Origin: Pseudomonas sp. B21-028
GTDB lineage: Bacteria > Pseudomonadota > Gammaproteobacteria > Pseudomonadales > Pseudomonadaceae
Length of the DNA stretch: 64,000 nucleotides
Direction of reading: 5' to 3'
Assembly: GCF_024749045.1 (NCBI RefSeq)
Contig: NZ_CP087184.1
Span: forward strand, 5,022,001 to 5,086,000
The notes below the pieces were generated by a model that worked only from the letters and a program-made list of their open reading frames with translations, was not told where the DNA came from and searched no databases. Position numbers and translations under genes: made by a program. How positions within the stretch are numbered: position 1 is the stretch's first letter; every line of letters begins with the position of its first letter. Of this stretch, positions 43,601 through 53,531 are shown in pieces.

Positions 43601-44695
43601 TCAATCGTCGCTGACAGTAATGTTCGGCATCGCCGGTGCAGCCGCTTCCTGCAACACGATCCGCGCACCGACATGACGGGCCAGTTCCTGATAGATCATG
43701 GCGATCTGGCTGTCCGGCTCGGCGATCACCGTCGGCTTGCCGTCGTCGGCCTGCTCGCGGATCAGCATCGACAGTGGCAGCGAAGCCAGCAATTCGACGC
43801 CGTACTGGGTCGCCAGTTTTTCCCCGCCGCCCTCGCCGAACAGATGTTCAGCATGCCCGCAGTTCGAGCAGATGTGCACCGCCATGTTTTCCACCACACC
43901 CAGCACCGGAATGTTCACCTTGCGGAACATCTCCACACCCTTGCGGGCATCCAGCAGGGCCAGGTCCTGGGGCGTAGTGACGATCACCGCGCCGGCCACC
44001 GGGACTTTCTGCGCCAGGGTCAGCTGGATATCGCCGGTGCCAGGCGGCATATCGATCACCAGGTAATCCAGGTCGCCCCAGGCGGTTTGCGTCACCAGTT
44101 GCAGCAAGGCACCGGACACCATCGGCCCGCGCCAGACCATCGGCGTGTTGTCGTCGGTCAGGAAGGCCATGGACATGACCTCCACGCCATGGGACTGGAT
44201 CGGCACGAACCACTTCTGGTCCTTGACCTGCGGCCGGGTGCCCTCGGCAATGCCGAACATGATGCCCTGGCTCGGACCATAGATGTCCGCGTCGAGCATC
44301 CCGACCTTCGCCCCTTCACGGGCCAGGGCCAGGGCCAGGTTGGCGGCGGTGGTGGACTTGCCCACGCCCCCCTTGCCCGAAGCCACGGCGATCACGTTCT
44401 TGACGTTCGCCAGTCCCGGCACTTGTGCCTGGGCCTTGTGGGGGGCGATCACGCTGGTGACATCGACCTTGGCGGTGGTCACACCGTCCAGGGCCTCGAT
44501 GGCCATCTGCAGCATCTGCGCCCACCCGCTCTTGAACAGATCGGCGGCGTAGCCGATTTCCAGCTGGACACTGACACGATCGCCCTGGATGTCGATAGCG
44601 CGCACGCATCCGGCGCTGACCGGGTCCTGGTTCAGGTAGGGGTCGGTGTATTGGCGAAGGACGGCTTCCACCGTTGCGCGATTGACGGCGCTCAT
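43601..44695 (-). CDS. apbC: Iron-sulfur cluster carrier protein ApbC/Mrp
   Basis: This is a 364-residue P-loop ATPase. A DUF59-type N-terminal domain is followed by the deviant Walker A motif ASGKGGVGKSTTAANLALAL. Then come switch segments (MLDADIYGPSQ, LVIDMPPGTGDIQLTL) and the CxxC pair in HICSNCGHAEHLFGEGGG, which holds the cluster. It carries Fe-S clusters to target enzymes. ATG 44695 follows GGAG. It is divergent from metG with a REPIN between. Confidence 0.94.
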   Translation of the reverse strand: MSAVNRATVEAVLRQYTDPYLNQDPVSAGCVRAIDIQGDRVSVQLEIGYAADLFKSGWAQMLQMAIEALDGVTTAKVDVTSVIAPHKAQAQVPGLANVKNVIAVASGKGGVGKSTTAANLALALAREGAKVGMLDADIYGPSQGIMFGIAEGTRPQVKDQKWFVPIQSHGVEVMSMAFLTDDNTPMVWRGPMVSGALLQLVTQTAWGDLDYLVIDMPPGTGDIQLTLAQKVPVAGAVIVTTPQDLALLDARKGVEMFRKVNIPVLGVVENMAVHICSNCGHAEHLFGEGGGEKLATQYGVELLASLPLSMLIREQADDGKPTVIAEPDSQIAMIYQELARHVGARIVLQEAAAPAMPNITVSDD

Positions 44696-44767
44696 GGGCA
44701 ACTCCGATAGCAGGACTTTAAAAACAGGTCGCTATCCTAGACCCGATTACCGATATGTGAATACTTT

Positions 44768-44913
44768 TGTGGTGAGGGATTTAGCGAAACGTCGCACCGC
44801 CCCGCTGGGGTGCGAAGCGCCCCCAGTCCGCCAACTGGGATCAGCCTGGCACACCGAGTCGGCTGATTTCAGGGCTGCTTCGCAGCCCAGCGGGGATGAA
44901 TCCCCTCGCCACA
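44768..44913. repeat. Degenerate REPIN, GGCGAGGGGATTTATCCCC type
   Basis: The right arm is intact (GCGGGGATGAATCCCCTCGCCACA-like, with one change). The left arm reads GTGGTGAGGGATTTAGCG and then departs, so the copy is decaying. It lies in the apbC-metG intergenic region. Confidence 0.85.
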
Positions 44914-45012
44914 GTTCACACTTTAGCCACCCCGGAACAGGCCCGAAGGGTGAAAAAAAGCCGCCGGCGCTTTATAGTGGCCGACCTCCGTTTCATCAAG
45001 TAGCCGAGCCCC

Positions 45013-47058
45013 ATGTCCGAGCCACGCAAGATCCTCGTCACCAGCGCCCTGCCCTATGCCAATGGTTCGATTCACCTCGGCCATATGCTGGAGTACATCC
45101 AGACCGATATGTGGGCGCGCTTCCAGAAACATCGCGGCAACCAATGTATTTATGTCTGCGCCGATGACGCCCACGGTTCGGCCATCATGTTGCGCGCGGA
45201 AAAGGAAGGCATCACCCCGGAACAACTGATCGCCAACGTTCAGGCTGAACACAGCGCCGACTTTGCCGAGTTCCTGGTGGATTTCGACAACTTCCACTCC
45301 ACTCACGCCGAAGAAAACCGTGAGCTGTCGAGCCAGATCTACCTGAAGCTGCGTGACGCCGGGCACATCGCAACCCGTTCGATCACCCAGTATTTCGACC
45401 CGGAAAAGAAAATGTTCCTGGCCGACCGCTTCATCAAGGGCACCTGCCCGAAATGCGGCACCGAGGACCAGTACGGCGACAACTGCGAAAAATGCGGCGC
45501 GACCTATGCACCGACCGACCTGAAGGATCCGAAGTCGGCGATTTCCGGCGCGACCCCGGTGCTCAAGGATTCCCAGCATTTCTTCTTCAAGCTGCCGGAC
45601 TTCCAGCAGATGCTGCAGGCCTGGACCCGCAGCGGCACCCTGCAGGACGCCGTCGCCAACAAGCTCGCCGAATGGCTCGACGCCGGCCTGCAACAGTGGG
45701 ACATCTCCCGCGATGCGCCGTACTTCGGCTTCGAGATCCCCGACGAGCCGGGCAAGTATTTCTACGTCTGGCTGGATGCGCCCATCGGCTACATGGCCAG
45801 CTTCAAGAACCTCTGCAACCGCACGCCGGAGCTGGACTTCGACGCGTTCTGGAGCAAGGACTCCACCGCCGAGCTGTACCATTTCATCGGCAAGGACATC
45901 GTCAACTTCCACGCCCTGTTCTGGCCTGCGATGCTCGAAGGCGCCGGCTTCCGCAAGCCGACCGGCATCAATGTCCACGGCTACCTGACCGTCAATGGTC
46001 AGAAGATGTCCAAGTCCCGCGGTACGTTCATCAAGGCCCGTACCTACCTGGACCACCTGTCGCCGGAATACCTGCGCTACTACTACGCGGCCAAGCTTGG
46101 CCGTGGCGTCGACGACCTGGACCTGAACCTCGAGGACTTCGTCCAGAAGGTCAACTCCGACCTGGTGGGCAAGGTCGTCAACATCGCCAGCCGTTGCGCC
46201 GGTTTTATCCACAAGGGCAACGCCGGCGTGCTGGTGGCGGGTAATGCCGCACCGGAGCTGACCGACGCGTTCCTGGCCGCAGCGCCAAGCATCGCCGAAG
46301 CCTACGAGGCCCGCGATTTTGCCCGCGCGATGCGCGAGATCATGGCCCTGGCCGACCGTGCCAATGCCTGGATCGCCGACATGGCGCCGTGGTCGCTGAA
46401 CAAACAGGAAGGCAAGCAGGATGAGGTCCAGGCGATCTGCGCACTGGGCGTCAACCTGTTCCGCCAGCTGGTGATTTTCCTCAAGCCGGTACTGCCACTG
46501 CTGGCCGCCGACGCCGAGGCGTTCCTGAACGTCGCACCGCTGACCTGGAACGATCACCAGACCCTGTTGAGCAATCATCAGTTGAACGAGTTCAAGCCAC
46601 TGATGACCCGCATCGACCCTGCCAAGGTGCAAGCCATGACCGACGCCTCCAAGGAAGACCTGGCCGCCAGCCAGACCGACACCGGCGCCACGGCCGGCAA
46701 CGGCGAACTGGTCAAGGACCCGCTGTCGCCGGAAATCGAGTTCGACGCCTTTGCCGCCGTTGACCTGCGCGTGGCGCTGATCGTCAAAGCCGAGGCCGTC
46801 GAGGGTGCCGACAAGCTGTTGCGCCTGACCCTGGACATCGGCGACGAGCAACGCAACGTGTTCTCCGGCATCAAGAGCGCCTACCCGGACCCGGCCAAAC
46901 TCGAAGGCCGGTTGACGATGATGATCGCCAACCTCAAGCCTCGCAAAATGCGCTTCGGCATCTCTGAAGGCATGGTGATGGCGGCGGGCCCAGGCGGCGA
47001 GGAAATCTATCTGCTGAGCCCCGACAGCGGCGCCAAGCCGGGTCAGCGGATCAAGTAA
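45013..47058 (+). CDS. metG: Methionyl-tRNA synthetase
   Basis: This is a 681-residue class I aminoacyl-tRNA synthetase. The HIGH box is [13 protein letters not shown] (residues 14-26). A zinc finger region has [18 protein letters not shown], and KMSKS is in GQKMSKSRG (about residue 331). The C-terminal tRNA-binding domain (about residues 575-681, [16 protein letters not shown]) is the OB-fold for dimerisation. It is a single-gene unit with a hairpin terminator after it. Length and domain order are as in E. coli MetG. Confidence 0.98.
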   Translation: MSEPRKILVTSALPYANGSIHLGHMLEYIQTDMWARFQKHRGNQCIYVCADDAHGSAIMLRAEKEGITPEQLIANVQAEHSADFAEFLVDFDNFHSTHAEENRELSSQIYLKLRDAGHIATRSITQYFDPEKKMFLADRFIKGTCPKCGTEDQYGDNCEKCGATYAPTDLKDPKSAISGATPVLKDSQHFFFKLPDFQQMLQAWTRSGTLQDAVANKLAEWLDAGLQQWDISRDAPYFGFEIPDEPGKYFYVWLDAPIGYMASFKNLCNRTPELDFDAFWSKDSTAELYHFIGKDIVNFHALFWPAMLEGAGFRKPTGINVHGYLTVNGQKMSKSRGTFIKARTYLDHLSPEYLRYYYAAKLGRGVDDLDLNLEDFVQKVNSDLVGKVVNIASRCAGFIHKGNAGVLVAGNAAPELTDAFLAAAPSIAEAYEARDFARAMREIMALADRANAWIADMAPWSLNKQEGKQDEVQAICALGVNLFRQLVIFLKPVLPLLAADAEAFLNVAPLTWNDHQTLLSNHQLNEFKPLMTRIDPAKVQAMTDASKEDLAASQTDTGATAGNGELVKDPLSPEIEFDAFAAVDLRVALIVKAEAVEGADKLLRLTLDIGDEQRNVFSGIKSAYPDPAKLEGRLTMMIANLKPRKMRFGISEGMVMAAGPGGEEIYLLSPDSGAKPGQRIK

Positions 47059-47078
47059 AGCGAATGCACGCGGCACCG

Positions 47079-47114
47079 ATCCCACAGACGTTTTGCAAGC
47101 GGCTGTGGGATTTT
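47079..47114 (+). terminator. Intrinsic terminator of metG
   Basis: The stem ATCCCACAG / CTGTGGGAT is followed by TTTC, 20 bp after the metG stop. Confidence 0.75.
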
Positions 47115-47176
47115 CATATCTGGCCTGCCGGATAATGCCTAATCTTGTAACAGGTCCTTTTGTCGCCTAATACCTC

Positions 47177-47749
47177 ATGTCCGACATCCTTCTCACATTG
47201 CTCGGCACTGCCCTGATCAACAACCTGGTGTTGCATTGGCCGCTGGGCGTCGATCCGCTGCTGAAGGCTGGCGGAAGACGGCAGGTCCATGCCCTGGGCC
47301 TGGCCTCGACAGGCATGATGCTGATGGTCGGCACCCTGGGTTACCTGATCGACCACTGGCTGCTGATCCCGGCCAACCTGACGTCGCTGCGCCTGTTCGC
47401 CTGGCTGCCCCTGAGCGTCCTGCTGATCGGGCCATTGCTGCGCCTGCTGTCGCGTTGGCTGCCGGCACTGCCGTTCAAGGGATTGTGGCCGCTGTTGCTG
47501 GGCAACGCCGGCATACTGGGTGTCACGCTGCTCAATAGCCTGGACGATCAGGGGCTGGCCCACGCCATTGCCTTGAGCCTGGGTGCCGGACTGGGCTTCT
47601 GGCTGGTGTTGAGCCTGTTCGACGATTTGCGCCAGCGCACCCTCGATAACGATATTCCCCTACCCTTTCGAGGCCTGCCTGTTCAGTTGATTGCCGCCGG
47701 CTTGATGGCGGTGGCGTTCCTTGGATTACGCGGGCTGGTCAAGACATGA
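47177..47749 (+). CDS. rnfA: Rnf electron transport complex subunit A
   Basis: This is a 190-residue membrane protein with six hydrophobic segments, of the RnfA/NqrE fold ([39 protein letters not shown]). The family's first segment usually has NN(V/L)V near a half-helix, and LINNLVL matches it. RnfA and RnfE together form the antiparallel core that binds an Fe-S cluster in the membrane, but the usual half-helix Cys is not evident here. It is the first gene of the rnf operon and overlaps rnfB by 4 bp. Confidence 0.88.
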   Translation: MSDILLTLLGTALINNLVLHWPLGVDPLLKAGGRRQVHALGLASTGMMLMVGTLGYLIDHWLLIPANLTSLRLFAWLPLSVLLIGPLLRLLSRWLPALPFKGLWPLLLGNAGILGVTLLNSLDDQGLAHAIALSLGAGLGFWLVLSLFDDLRQRTLDNDIPLPFRGLPVQLIAAGLMAVAFLGLRGLVKT

Positions 47750-48762
47750 ATCTGATTCAACGTATCGACGCCCTGCTACCGCAAACCCAGTGCGGCAAGT
47801 GCGGTCACCCGGGATGCAAGCCCTACGCCGAAGGCATCGCCAAGGGCGAGCCGATAAATAAATGTCCACCCGGTGCAAGCGAAACCATTGCGGCCCTGTC
47901 CGACCTGCTGAAAATACCGCTACTGGAACTCGATACCAGCCGTGGCCCGGCCCCTGCGCAAATAGCCTTCATCCGTGAGGCCGAGTGCATCGGCTGCACC
48001 AAGTGCATCCAGGCCTGCCCGGTGGACGCGATTGTCGGGGCGGCAAAGCTGATGCACACCGTCCTCATTGACGAATGCACGGGCTGCGATCTTTGCGTGG
48101 CTCCCTGCCCGGTCGACTGTATTGAAATGCGCCCCTTGCCGATGGCAACCGTGCTGCCGGTTGTCGGAGGCCTGGCCTTCAGTCTTGAGGAACAACAGGC
48201 ACGTACCGCCAAGCGCAACCATGCCCAGCGGCGCTATGAACAACGCAATGCGCGCTTGCAGCGCGAAGAAGAGCAGCGTCAGGCGGAACGCCTGGCCCGT
48301 ACCCAGCATGCCGCTGAAACCCAAGCCCAGCCTCAGGCAATTGATCCGGTGCAAGCCGCACTGGAACGGGTACGTGCGCAAAAAGCCGCCAGCGCCGATG
48401 CCGCGCTGAAAAAGGCCAAGGTCGACCTGGCCATGAGCCGGGCACAATTGAACAAATCCTTGAAAGCGTTCGGCCATCCGCCGACTTTCGAACAGCAGTC
48501 GCAATTGATTCTGCTGCAACGCCAGTACGAAGCGGCGGAACAGGCCCTGGCACAGCTGGAAAACAGCGCGCCACCTTCACCAGCACCAACACCAGCACCG
48601 CCGCAGGACGCCGAACTGAAGCGGGCGAAGATTCAACTGGCGATGCGCCGCGCCGAACTCAGCAAAGCCCGGGCAGCGGCAGCCCCGGACGCAGACATAC
48701 AGGCGTTGGAGCACGCGGTCAAAAACGCCGAACACCAGGTGGACGCCCATGCCACTTCCTGA
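47746..48762 (+). CDS. rnfB: Rnf complex subunit B, without N-terminal anchor and with a repeat tail
   Basis: This is a 338-residue ferredoxin-like subunit. A four-Cys cluster site (C16, C19, C24, C40) is followed by two [4Fe-4S] motifs (C81-C84-C87-C91 and C111-C114-C117-C121). Unlike E. coli RnfB, it starts directly at [18 protein letters not shown] with no N-terminal membrane helix. After residue 150 comes a long charged helix and two related repeats, [17 protein letters not shown] (about 221-237) and [17 protein letters not shown] (about 291-307). These resemble the repeat tail of RnfC proteins, which this operon lacks. It overlaps rnfA and rnfD. Confidence 0.9.
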   Translation: MNLIQRIDALLPQTQCGKCGHPGCKPYAEGIAKGEPINKCPPGASETIAALSDLLKIPLLELDTSRGPAPAQIAFIREAECIGCTKCIQACPVDAIVGAAKLMHTVLIDECTGCDLCVAPCPVDCIEMRPLPMATVLPVVGGLAFSLEEQQARTAKRNHAQRRYEQRNARLQREEEQRQAERLARTQHAAETQAQPQAIDPVQAALERVRAQKAASADAALKKAKVDLAMSRAQLNKSLKAFGHPPTFEQQSQLILLQRQYEAAEQALAQLENSAPPSPAPTPAPPQDAELKRAKIQLAMRRAELSKARAAAAPDADIQALEHAVKNAEHQVDAHATS

Positions 48763-49735
48763 GGCTCCCGACGAGCGGCTGCGGCAAGCGATGATGCGCG
48801 TGCTGTTAGCCACGTTACCCGGCGTGCTGGCACTGATGTGGTTTCATGGCTGGGGCGTAGTTCTCAACCTACTGCTGTCCGGGATCACCGCGTTGGCGGT
48901 CGAAGCACTGGTGCTGCGCTTGCGACATCGACCGCTCAAACCCGAGTTGAACGACGGCAGCGCGTTGGTCAGTGCCACATTGCTGGCCCTGGCCTTGCCG
49001 GCCTATTGCCCATGGTGGCTGACAGTGACTGCGGCCGCTTGCGCCTTGTTGTTCGGCAAGCACCTGTGGGGCGGCGTCGGCAACAATCCATTCAACCCGG
49101 CCATGCTCGGTTACGCCCTGGTGCTGGTGGCATTCCCCGCCCACATGAGTCAATGGCCAATGCCCCATGGCGTCGGCTTGCTTGAAGGCCTGCAACAGGT
49201 GGTTGGCGTTCATCCCGCCCCCGATGCCTGGGCCGGCGCGACAGCGCTGGACAGCCTGCGTATCAACAAAAGCCTGACCATCGATGAGTTGTTCGCCAAC
49301 AATCCGGCGTTCGGACGTTTCGGCGGTCGCGGGGCCGAGTGGATCAACCTGGCGTTCCTGGCGGGCGGTCTGTTTCTGCTGCAGCAACGTGTATTCAGCT
49401 GGCACGCGCCGGTGGGCATGCTGGCCGGCCTGTTCACCATCAGCCTGGTGTGCTGGAACGGTTCCGGCTCGGACTCCCACGGGTCACCGCTGTTTCATCT
49501 GCTGACGGGAGCAACCCTGCTGGGGGCGTTTTTTATCGTGACCGAACCGGTTTCGGGGCCCAATGCCCCGCTCGCCCGCCTGCTGTTCGGAGCGGGCGTG
49601 GGGCTGCTGGTCTACCTGATCCGTATCTGGGGCGGCTACCCGGACGGCGTGGCGTTTGCGGTGCTGCTGATGAACCTCGGGGTGCCGGCACTGGAGCGTT
49701 TCGCCGACGCACGGCAAGGACGGCAAGCGCCATGA
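48749..49735 (+). CDS. rnfD: Rnf complex subunit D
   Basis: This is a 328-residue membrane protein with about nine helices ([33 protein letters not shown]). The FMN-attachment region [10 protein letters not shown] contains the Thr used for covalent flavin. RnfD/NqrB forms the membrane channel of the complex. It overlaps rnfB by 14 bp and rnfG by 4 bp, so translation is coupled. There is no room between rnfB and rnfD for an rnfC gene. Confidence 0.92.
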   Translation: MPLPEAPDERLRQAMMRVLLATLPGVLALMWFHGWGVVLNLLLSGITALAVEALVLRLRHRPLKPELNDGSALVSATLLALALPAYCPWWLTVTAAACALLFGKHLWGGVGNNPFNPAMLGYALVLVAFPAHMSQWPMPHGVGLLEGLQQVVGVHPAPDAWAGATALDSLRINKSLTIDELFANNPAFGRFGGRGAEWINLAFLAGGLFLLQQRVFSWHAPVGMLAGLFTISLVCWNGSGSDSHGSPLFHLLTGATLLGAFFIVTEPVSGPNAPLARLLFGAGVGLLVYLIRIWGGYPDGVAFAVLLMNLGVPALERFADARQGRQAP

Positions 49736-50343
49736 GAAATCCCGGCGGCCTTGCCTTCCTGGCGCTGTTGACCGCCCTCGGTTTCGGCGCTACTTATCTC
49801 ATGCAAATCGGCACGGCCGAGCGCATCGAGGTCCAGCAACAGACCCTCGCGAACAGAAGCCTGCTTGAGGTATTGCCCGCCGACCTGTACGACAACCAGC
49901 CATTGGCACGACCAGTTTTGACAGACCCGGTACCTCTGGACCATAGCACGCTGCTGGGCGGCTACCTCGCGACCCATGCCGGCCAACCCGCCGCGGTGCT
50001 GTTACGCAGCCAGACGCTGGGCTACGAAGGCAGCATCGAACTGCTGATCGCCATCGACCCGTCGGGCCGTCTGCTGGGGGTGAAAACCCTGCGCCAGACC
50101 GAAACACCGGGCCTGGGCGCGGCCATTGCCGGTTGGCCGAATGCCTGGCTGCAGCGCTTCAACGGCAAATCCCGCGAGGCTCCCAGCGACAGCGGCTGGG
50201 CCTTGAAAAAAGACCAGGGGCAGTTCGATCAACTGGCCGGCGCAACGGTGACATCCCGGGCGGTGCTCCAGGCCGTTCACGATGCACTGCGCTATTTTGA
50301 CGAACACAAGGCATCCTTGACCGCAGGCGTTGCCCATGAATAA
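49732..50343 (+). CDS. rnfG: Rnf complex subunit G
   Basis: This is a 203-residue periplasm-facing subunit with one N-terminal membrane anchor (GLAFLALLTALGFGATYLM). The FMN-binding domain has the covalent-flavin motif LAGATVTSRAV (SGAT-like, with Thr) and an ETPGLGAAI loop. It passes electrons through a covalently bound FMN. ATG 49732 overlaps the rnfD stop; rnfE starts 8 bp before its end. Confidence 0.92.
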   Translation: MRNPGGLAFLALLTALGFGATYLMQIGTAERIEVQQQTLANRSLLEVLPADLYDNQPLARPVLTDPVPLDHSTLLGGYLATHAGQPAAVLLRSQTLGYEGSIELLIAIDPSGRLLGVKTLRQTETPGLGAAIAGWPNAWLQRFNGKSREAPSDSGWALKKDQGQFDQLAGATVTSRAVLQAVHDALRYFDEHKASLTAGVAHE

Positions 50344-50866
50344 ACAGTCGCTGACCCACGGCCTGCTGCTCGTGCCCTTGGTCGGCGCCAGCAACTCATT
50401 GGTCAATGCCCTGGGCCTTTGGCTGGCCTGGACGCTGATCAGCAGCAGCCACGGCTTGGCAATGGGCCTCGTGCGGCTGCGCCTGAGCACCTACCAGCGC
50501 TTGCTGGCCTCTGTCGTCCTGGCTTCGACCCTGACCGCCTGTGCCAGCCTTGCCGCGCAGGCCTGGCTGCTGGAGTGGTACCAGCCGCTGAACCTTTACA
50601 TCGGCTGGATAGCCTTGAGCTGCGTGGCACTGGAGCACGACCGTGTCTTCATCGAGTCACGCCTGCGAGGCTATATCACCCTGACGGGACTGTTCGGCCT
50701 GTTGATGATCGCCTTGGGCGCCCTGCGCGAACTGATCGGCAACGGCACGCCATTGGCCTCGCTTGCCCCCGGAGGGTTCCTGCTGCTCGGCCTGCTGCTC
50801 GCGGCCCGCCAGGCTTGGACGCCTGCCAAAACCCAATCAACCCTCGAGGAAACGCCGCGCCCATGA
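50336..50866 (+). CDS. rnfE: Rnf complex subunit E
   Basis: This is a 176-residue membrane protein with about five helices, of the RnfE/NqrD fold (LLVPLVGASNSLVNALGLWL, LVNALG). It is shorter than E. coli RnfE (about 231 residues), mostly because of missing N-terminal sequence. It pairs with RnfA in the membrane core. It overlaps rnfG and ends with a 4-bp overlap (ATGA) with nth. Confidence 0.88.
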   Translation: MNKQSLTHGLLLVPLVGASNSLVNALGLWLAWTLISSSHGLAMGLVRLRLSTYQRLLASVVLASTLTACASLAAQAWLLEWYQPLNLYIGWIALSCVALEHDRVFIESRLRGYITLTGLFGLLMIALGALRELIGNGTPLASLAPGGFLLLGLLLAARQAWTPAKTQSTLEETPRP

Positions 50867-51501
50867 ACGCCGCAAAACGCCTGGAAATATTTCGTCGCTT
50901 TCACGAAGACAATCCCGAGCCGAAAACCGAACTGGCCTACTCCTCGCCGTTCGAGTTGTTGATCGCGGTGATCCTCTCGGCCCAGTCCACCGATGTCGGC
51001 GTCAACAAGGCCACGGCCAAGCTGTTTCCGGTGGCCAACACTCCAGAGGCGATCCATGCCCTGGGCGTCGAGGGGCTATCGGAGTACATCAAGACCATCG
51101 GCCTGTTCAACAGCAAGGCAAAGAATGTGATCGAAACCTGCCGCCTGCTGGTCGAGCGCCATGGCGGTGTCGTTCCCCAGACCCGCGAAGCGCTGGAAGC
51201 CCTTCCCGGCGTAGGTCGCAAGACCGCCAACGTGGTGCTCAATACCGCATTCCGCCAGTTGACCATGGCCGTGGACACCCACATTTTCCGCGTCAGCAAC
51301 CGAACCGGCCTGGCGCCGGGCAAGAACGTGGTGGAAGTGGAGAAGAAGCTGATGAAATTCGTGCCCAAGGAGTATCTTCTCGACTCCCATCACTGGCTGA
51401 TCCTCCATGGGCGCTACGTCTGCCTGGCACGCAAGCCCCGCTGCGGCAGTTGCCGGATCGAAGACCTGTGCGAATACAAGGACAAGACCTCTGACGATTG
51501 A
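50863..51501 (+). CDS. nth: Endonuclease III (DNA glycosylase/AP lyase)
   Basis: This is a 212-residue base-excision repair enzyme for oxidised pyrimidines. The helix-hairpin-helix LPGVGRKTANVVL holds catalytic Lys120, Asp138 is in AVDTHIFRVSNR, and the C-terminal [4Fe-4S] site is C187-x6-C194-x2-C197-x5-C203. Size and residues match E. coli Nth exactly. It is translationally coupled to rnfE, an order shared with other proteobacteria. Confidence 0.97.
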   Translation: MNAAKRLEIFRRFHEDNPEPKTELAYSSPFELLIAVILSAQSTDVGVNKATAKLFPVANTPEAIHALGVEGLSEYIKTIGLFNSKAKNVIETCRLLVERHGGVVPQTREALEALPGVGRKTANVVLNTAFRQLTMAVDTHIFRVSNRTGLAPGKNVVEVEKKLMKFVPKEYLLDSHHWLILHGRYVCLARKPRCGSCRIEDLCEYKDKTSDD

Positions 51502-51608
51502 GTCGTTATTGCTTTTATAGATTCATCGATTGAAAAAATCTTTTTTACCCGCTCGTGGTTTATCGATATAAGGTGCCCCAAAGGCAGTCTTAGCCTGGAG
51601 TCGAACCC

Positions 51609-51788
51609 ATGAGTACTGGCAAAGAACAACTGGATGTAGAAGACGATTTCATCGCCGTTGAAACCGAAGACGCCGAACCGGTGGTGGAAGTGCCCAAGAC
51701 CAATCTGAGCAAGCGCCGCACCATCGACAACCTGCTGGAAGAGCGTCGCCTGCAGAAGCAGCTGGCCGATTACGACTTTGACCTCTGA
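51609..51788 (+). CDS. PA3496-family small envelope-integrity-type protein
   Basis: This is a 59-residue protein starting MSTGKEQLDVEDDFIAV. The first half is acidic and the second half basic and helical (KTNLSKRRTIDNLLEERRL). It resembles the PA3496 family, annotated as putative envelope integrity proteins. CTGGAG precedes the ATG at 51609 and a good terminator follows. It follows nth, as PA3496 follows PA3495. It is too short for most gene lists. Confidence 0.85.
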   Translation: MSTGKEQLDVEDDFIAVETEDAEPVVEVPKTNLSKRRTIDNLLEERRLQKQLADYDFDL

Positions 51789-51793
51789 CACGT

Positions 51794-51819
51794 AAAAGCC
51801 TCCCTGGTGGAGGCTTTTT
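51794..51819. terminator. Intrinsic terminator after the PA3496-family gene
   Basis: AAAAGCCTCC / GGAGGCTTTT with a short loop is flanked by A and T tracts. It can serve both this gene and the converging regulator gene. Confidence 0.9.
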
Positions 51820-51842
51820 ACTGAGTACGCGTGACCGAAACC

Positions 51843-52469
51843 TCACACCAACCCGTTACGCTGTGCCAACTCGATCAAGTCGACCAGCGAACGGGCATTG
51901 AGCTTCAACAACAGACGGGTCTTGTAGGTACTGACGGTCTTGTTGCTCAAAAACATCCCGTCCGCAATTTCCTTGTTGGTTTTTCCGCGGGCCAGTTGCT
52001 GCAGTACCATCATTTCTCGTCCGGACAAGCGATCCACCATATCGGACTCGCTGGCATTGCCAAGACTCGAACGCACGGTGTGCAGCGCCTGGTTGGGAAA
52101 GTAGCTGTAGCCGGAGAGTACTGCTTTTATTGCACTCAACAATTCCGTGAGATCCTGTTGCTTGCATACATATCCGGCCGCGCCCGTCTGCATACATCGC
52201 ATCGAAAAATGCCCGGGTGCCTGGGAGGTCAGTACCAGCACTTTCAATGGCGAGGGGTTGGCGGTCAGACGCGCAATGACCTCCAGTCCATCCAGTTTCG
52301 GAATACCAATATCCAGGATAACAATATCAGGGGCTTGCTCCCGGGCAAGTTGTAACGCATCGACGCCGTTATCCGTTTCGGCAATAACTTCATAACCATG
52401 ACGCTCCATTAGTAAACGTACAGCAAGACGAATGACGGGATGATCATCGACGATCAGCACTTTATTCAT
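51843..52469 (-). CDS. NarL/FixJ-type response regulator, RocA-like
   Basis: This is a 208-residue regulator. The receiver domain has VLIVDDHPVIR, the phospho-acceptor in DIVILDIGIPKLDGLE and a Lys in YVCKQQDLTELL. The C-terminal LuxR helix-turn-helix has LSGREMMVLQQLARGKTNKE. It is close to the RocA1/RocA2 (BvgA-like) regulators of P. aeruginosa fimbrial control. No cognate kinase is encoded here. I chose ATG 52469 as it starts the receiver; the longer frame to 52511 has no support. Confidence 0.9.
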   Translation of the reverse strand: MNKVLIVDDHPVIRLAVRLLMERHGYEVIAETDNGVDALQLAREQAPDIVILDIGIPKLDGLEVIARLTANPSPLKVLVLTSQAPGHFSMRCMQTGAAGYVCKQQDLTELLSAIKAVLSGYSYFPNQALHTVRSSLGNASESDMVDRLSGREMMVLQQLARGKTNKEIADGMFLSNKTVSTYKTRLLLKLNARSLVDLIELAQRNGLV

Positions 52470-52942
52470 GGGCAAATCCAACTTCGCTGTTCGAATTTTT
52501 AGAGCAGGCACAATAGCCTAGTCATTTCTACCTTGGCATGCCGCGCCCCCTGGCCGCCAACACCGAAAGACGCAACCTACAGGCAACACAGAAAATTCCT
52601 ACAAATTCCCGTGGAAATAATGTGCCATGAATGGATCATCAGAACGCTGGAAACGCTTTCTCGGATCCCGCTTCCCTATGAGCAGCGCGGCTTTAACCCT
52701 ATGGAACCGTGCTTTTTACATATAGATAGCGACTCGACCGCTCATAAAAAGTAACTGAATTATTTATCCATAAATGAAATTTCTTTCTGCTCACGCAACA
52801 GAATTCATATAAAAGGGAAAGGACCCGTCAACACAACGATTACAAGAGAACACTCTCGCTTGATTCAAACTCATCAACCCGACAACCTGCCAAATATTAC
52901 TTTACTTAAACTATCAAACTGGATTACCCATGAGCATTCACC
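52470..52942. other. Gene-free AT-rich intergenic region
   Basis: A 222-bp open frame at 52533-52754 has no ribosome binding site and no coding-like codon use, so I leave it out. The part from 52740 to 52940 is clearly AT-rich compared with the window. It should carry promoters for the RocA-like gene and for the membrane-protein gene at 52943. Confidence 0.45.
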
Positions 52943-53434
52943 ATGAACAAGCCATTGAAAACCATTGCAAATCCCATGACTCTCATCGCCATATTCGCAA
53001 CGCTATCAGAAACTTCCGCGGCGATTTCCTTGCCATTTCTGGATGATCAGGATCGTAAATATTATTTGTGGTTCCTGATCAGTTTTCCTTTTTATCTACT
53101 GCTTCTTTTTTTCGTCACACTCAACTTCAACTATCGCTCGTTATATTCCCCATCAGACTTTCGCAAGAACAAACACTTCGTCAAGACCATGGATGACCCG
53201 ACGCGCCACGCTAAACGCATGTTCCGTCGGCCCCACAAGATAAAGAGATGGCGGGTACGCCTTCAGCGAGCAAAGCACGATCCACGACGGGTGGATTTTC
53301 TGGTGTGTAGCCCGTCGGAGCAACTGATCGACGTCAACCGGGCAAAACGTTCGAGACAGGTGACGGAGCGTGCAGAGATCGTCGTGTACGTCATGTACAA
53401 CCACGACAGGGCCGATGTTGTGCCGGACGGATGA
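52943..53434 (+). CDS. Orphan membrane protein with AT-rich N-terminal part
   Basis: This is a 163-residue protein. Two hydrophobic segments are visible: TLIAIFATLSETSAAISLPF and YLWFLISFPFYLLLLFFVTL. Then comes the segment NFNYRSLYSPSDFRKNKHF, which recurs in membrane proteins of unknown function. From residue about 85 on, the chain is soluble, strongly basic and unlike that family (MFRRPHKIKRWRVRLQRAK). The first 240 bases are AT-rich and the remainder GC-rich, so the gene may be a recent arrival or a fusion. The function is unknown. Confidence 0.6.
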   Translation: MNKPLKTIANPMTLIAIFATLSETSAAISLPFLDDQDRKYYLWFLISFPFYLLLLFFVTLNFNYRSLYSPSDFRKNKHFVKTMDDPTRHAKRMFRRPHKIKRWRVRLQRAKHDPRRVDFLVCSPSEQLIDVNRAKRSRQVTERAEIVVYVMYNHDRADVVPDG

Positions 53435-53483
53435 GCGATCAGGAGAAAGCGCCGCAACGGGGCGCCGCACAGGCAGGGAAGAC

Positions 53484-53514
53484 AAAAAAAAAACGGCCTG
53501 CTCGAGGCAGGCCG
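53484..53514 (-). terminator. Intrinsic terminator of argG
   Basis: The stem CGGCCTGC / GCAGGCCG with a TCGA loop is followed on the minus strand by a run of ten T, 18 bp after the argG stop. Confidence 0.95.
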
Positions 53515-53531
53515 CTTTCACATCGGCAGGG

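Noticed and set aside
44923..47085. 720-codon minus-strand frame opposite metG
   Set aside because: High-GC shadow of metG, with no ribosome binding site or family match.
51590..51608. TGGAGTCGAACCC, similar to a tRNA T-arm
   Set aside because: No acceptor, anticodon or D-arm pairing around it; it is the leader of the PA3496-family gene.
52533..52754. 73-codon frame upstream of the AT-rich membrane gene
   Set aside because: No ribosome binding site and poor codon use.
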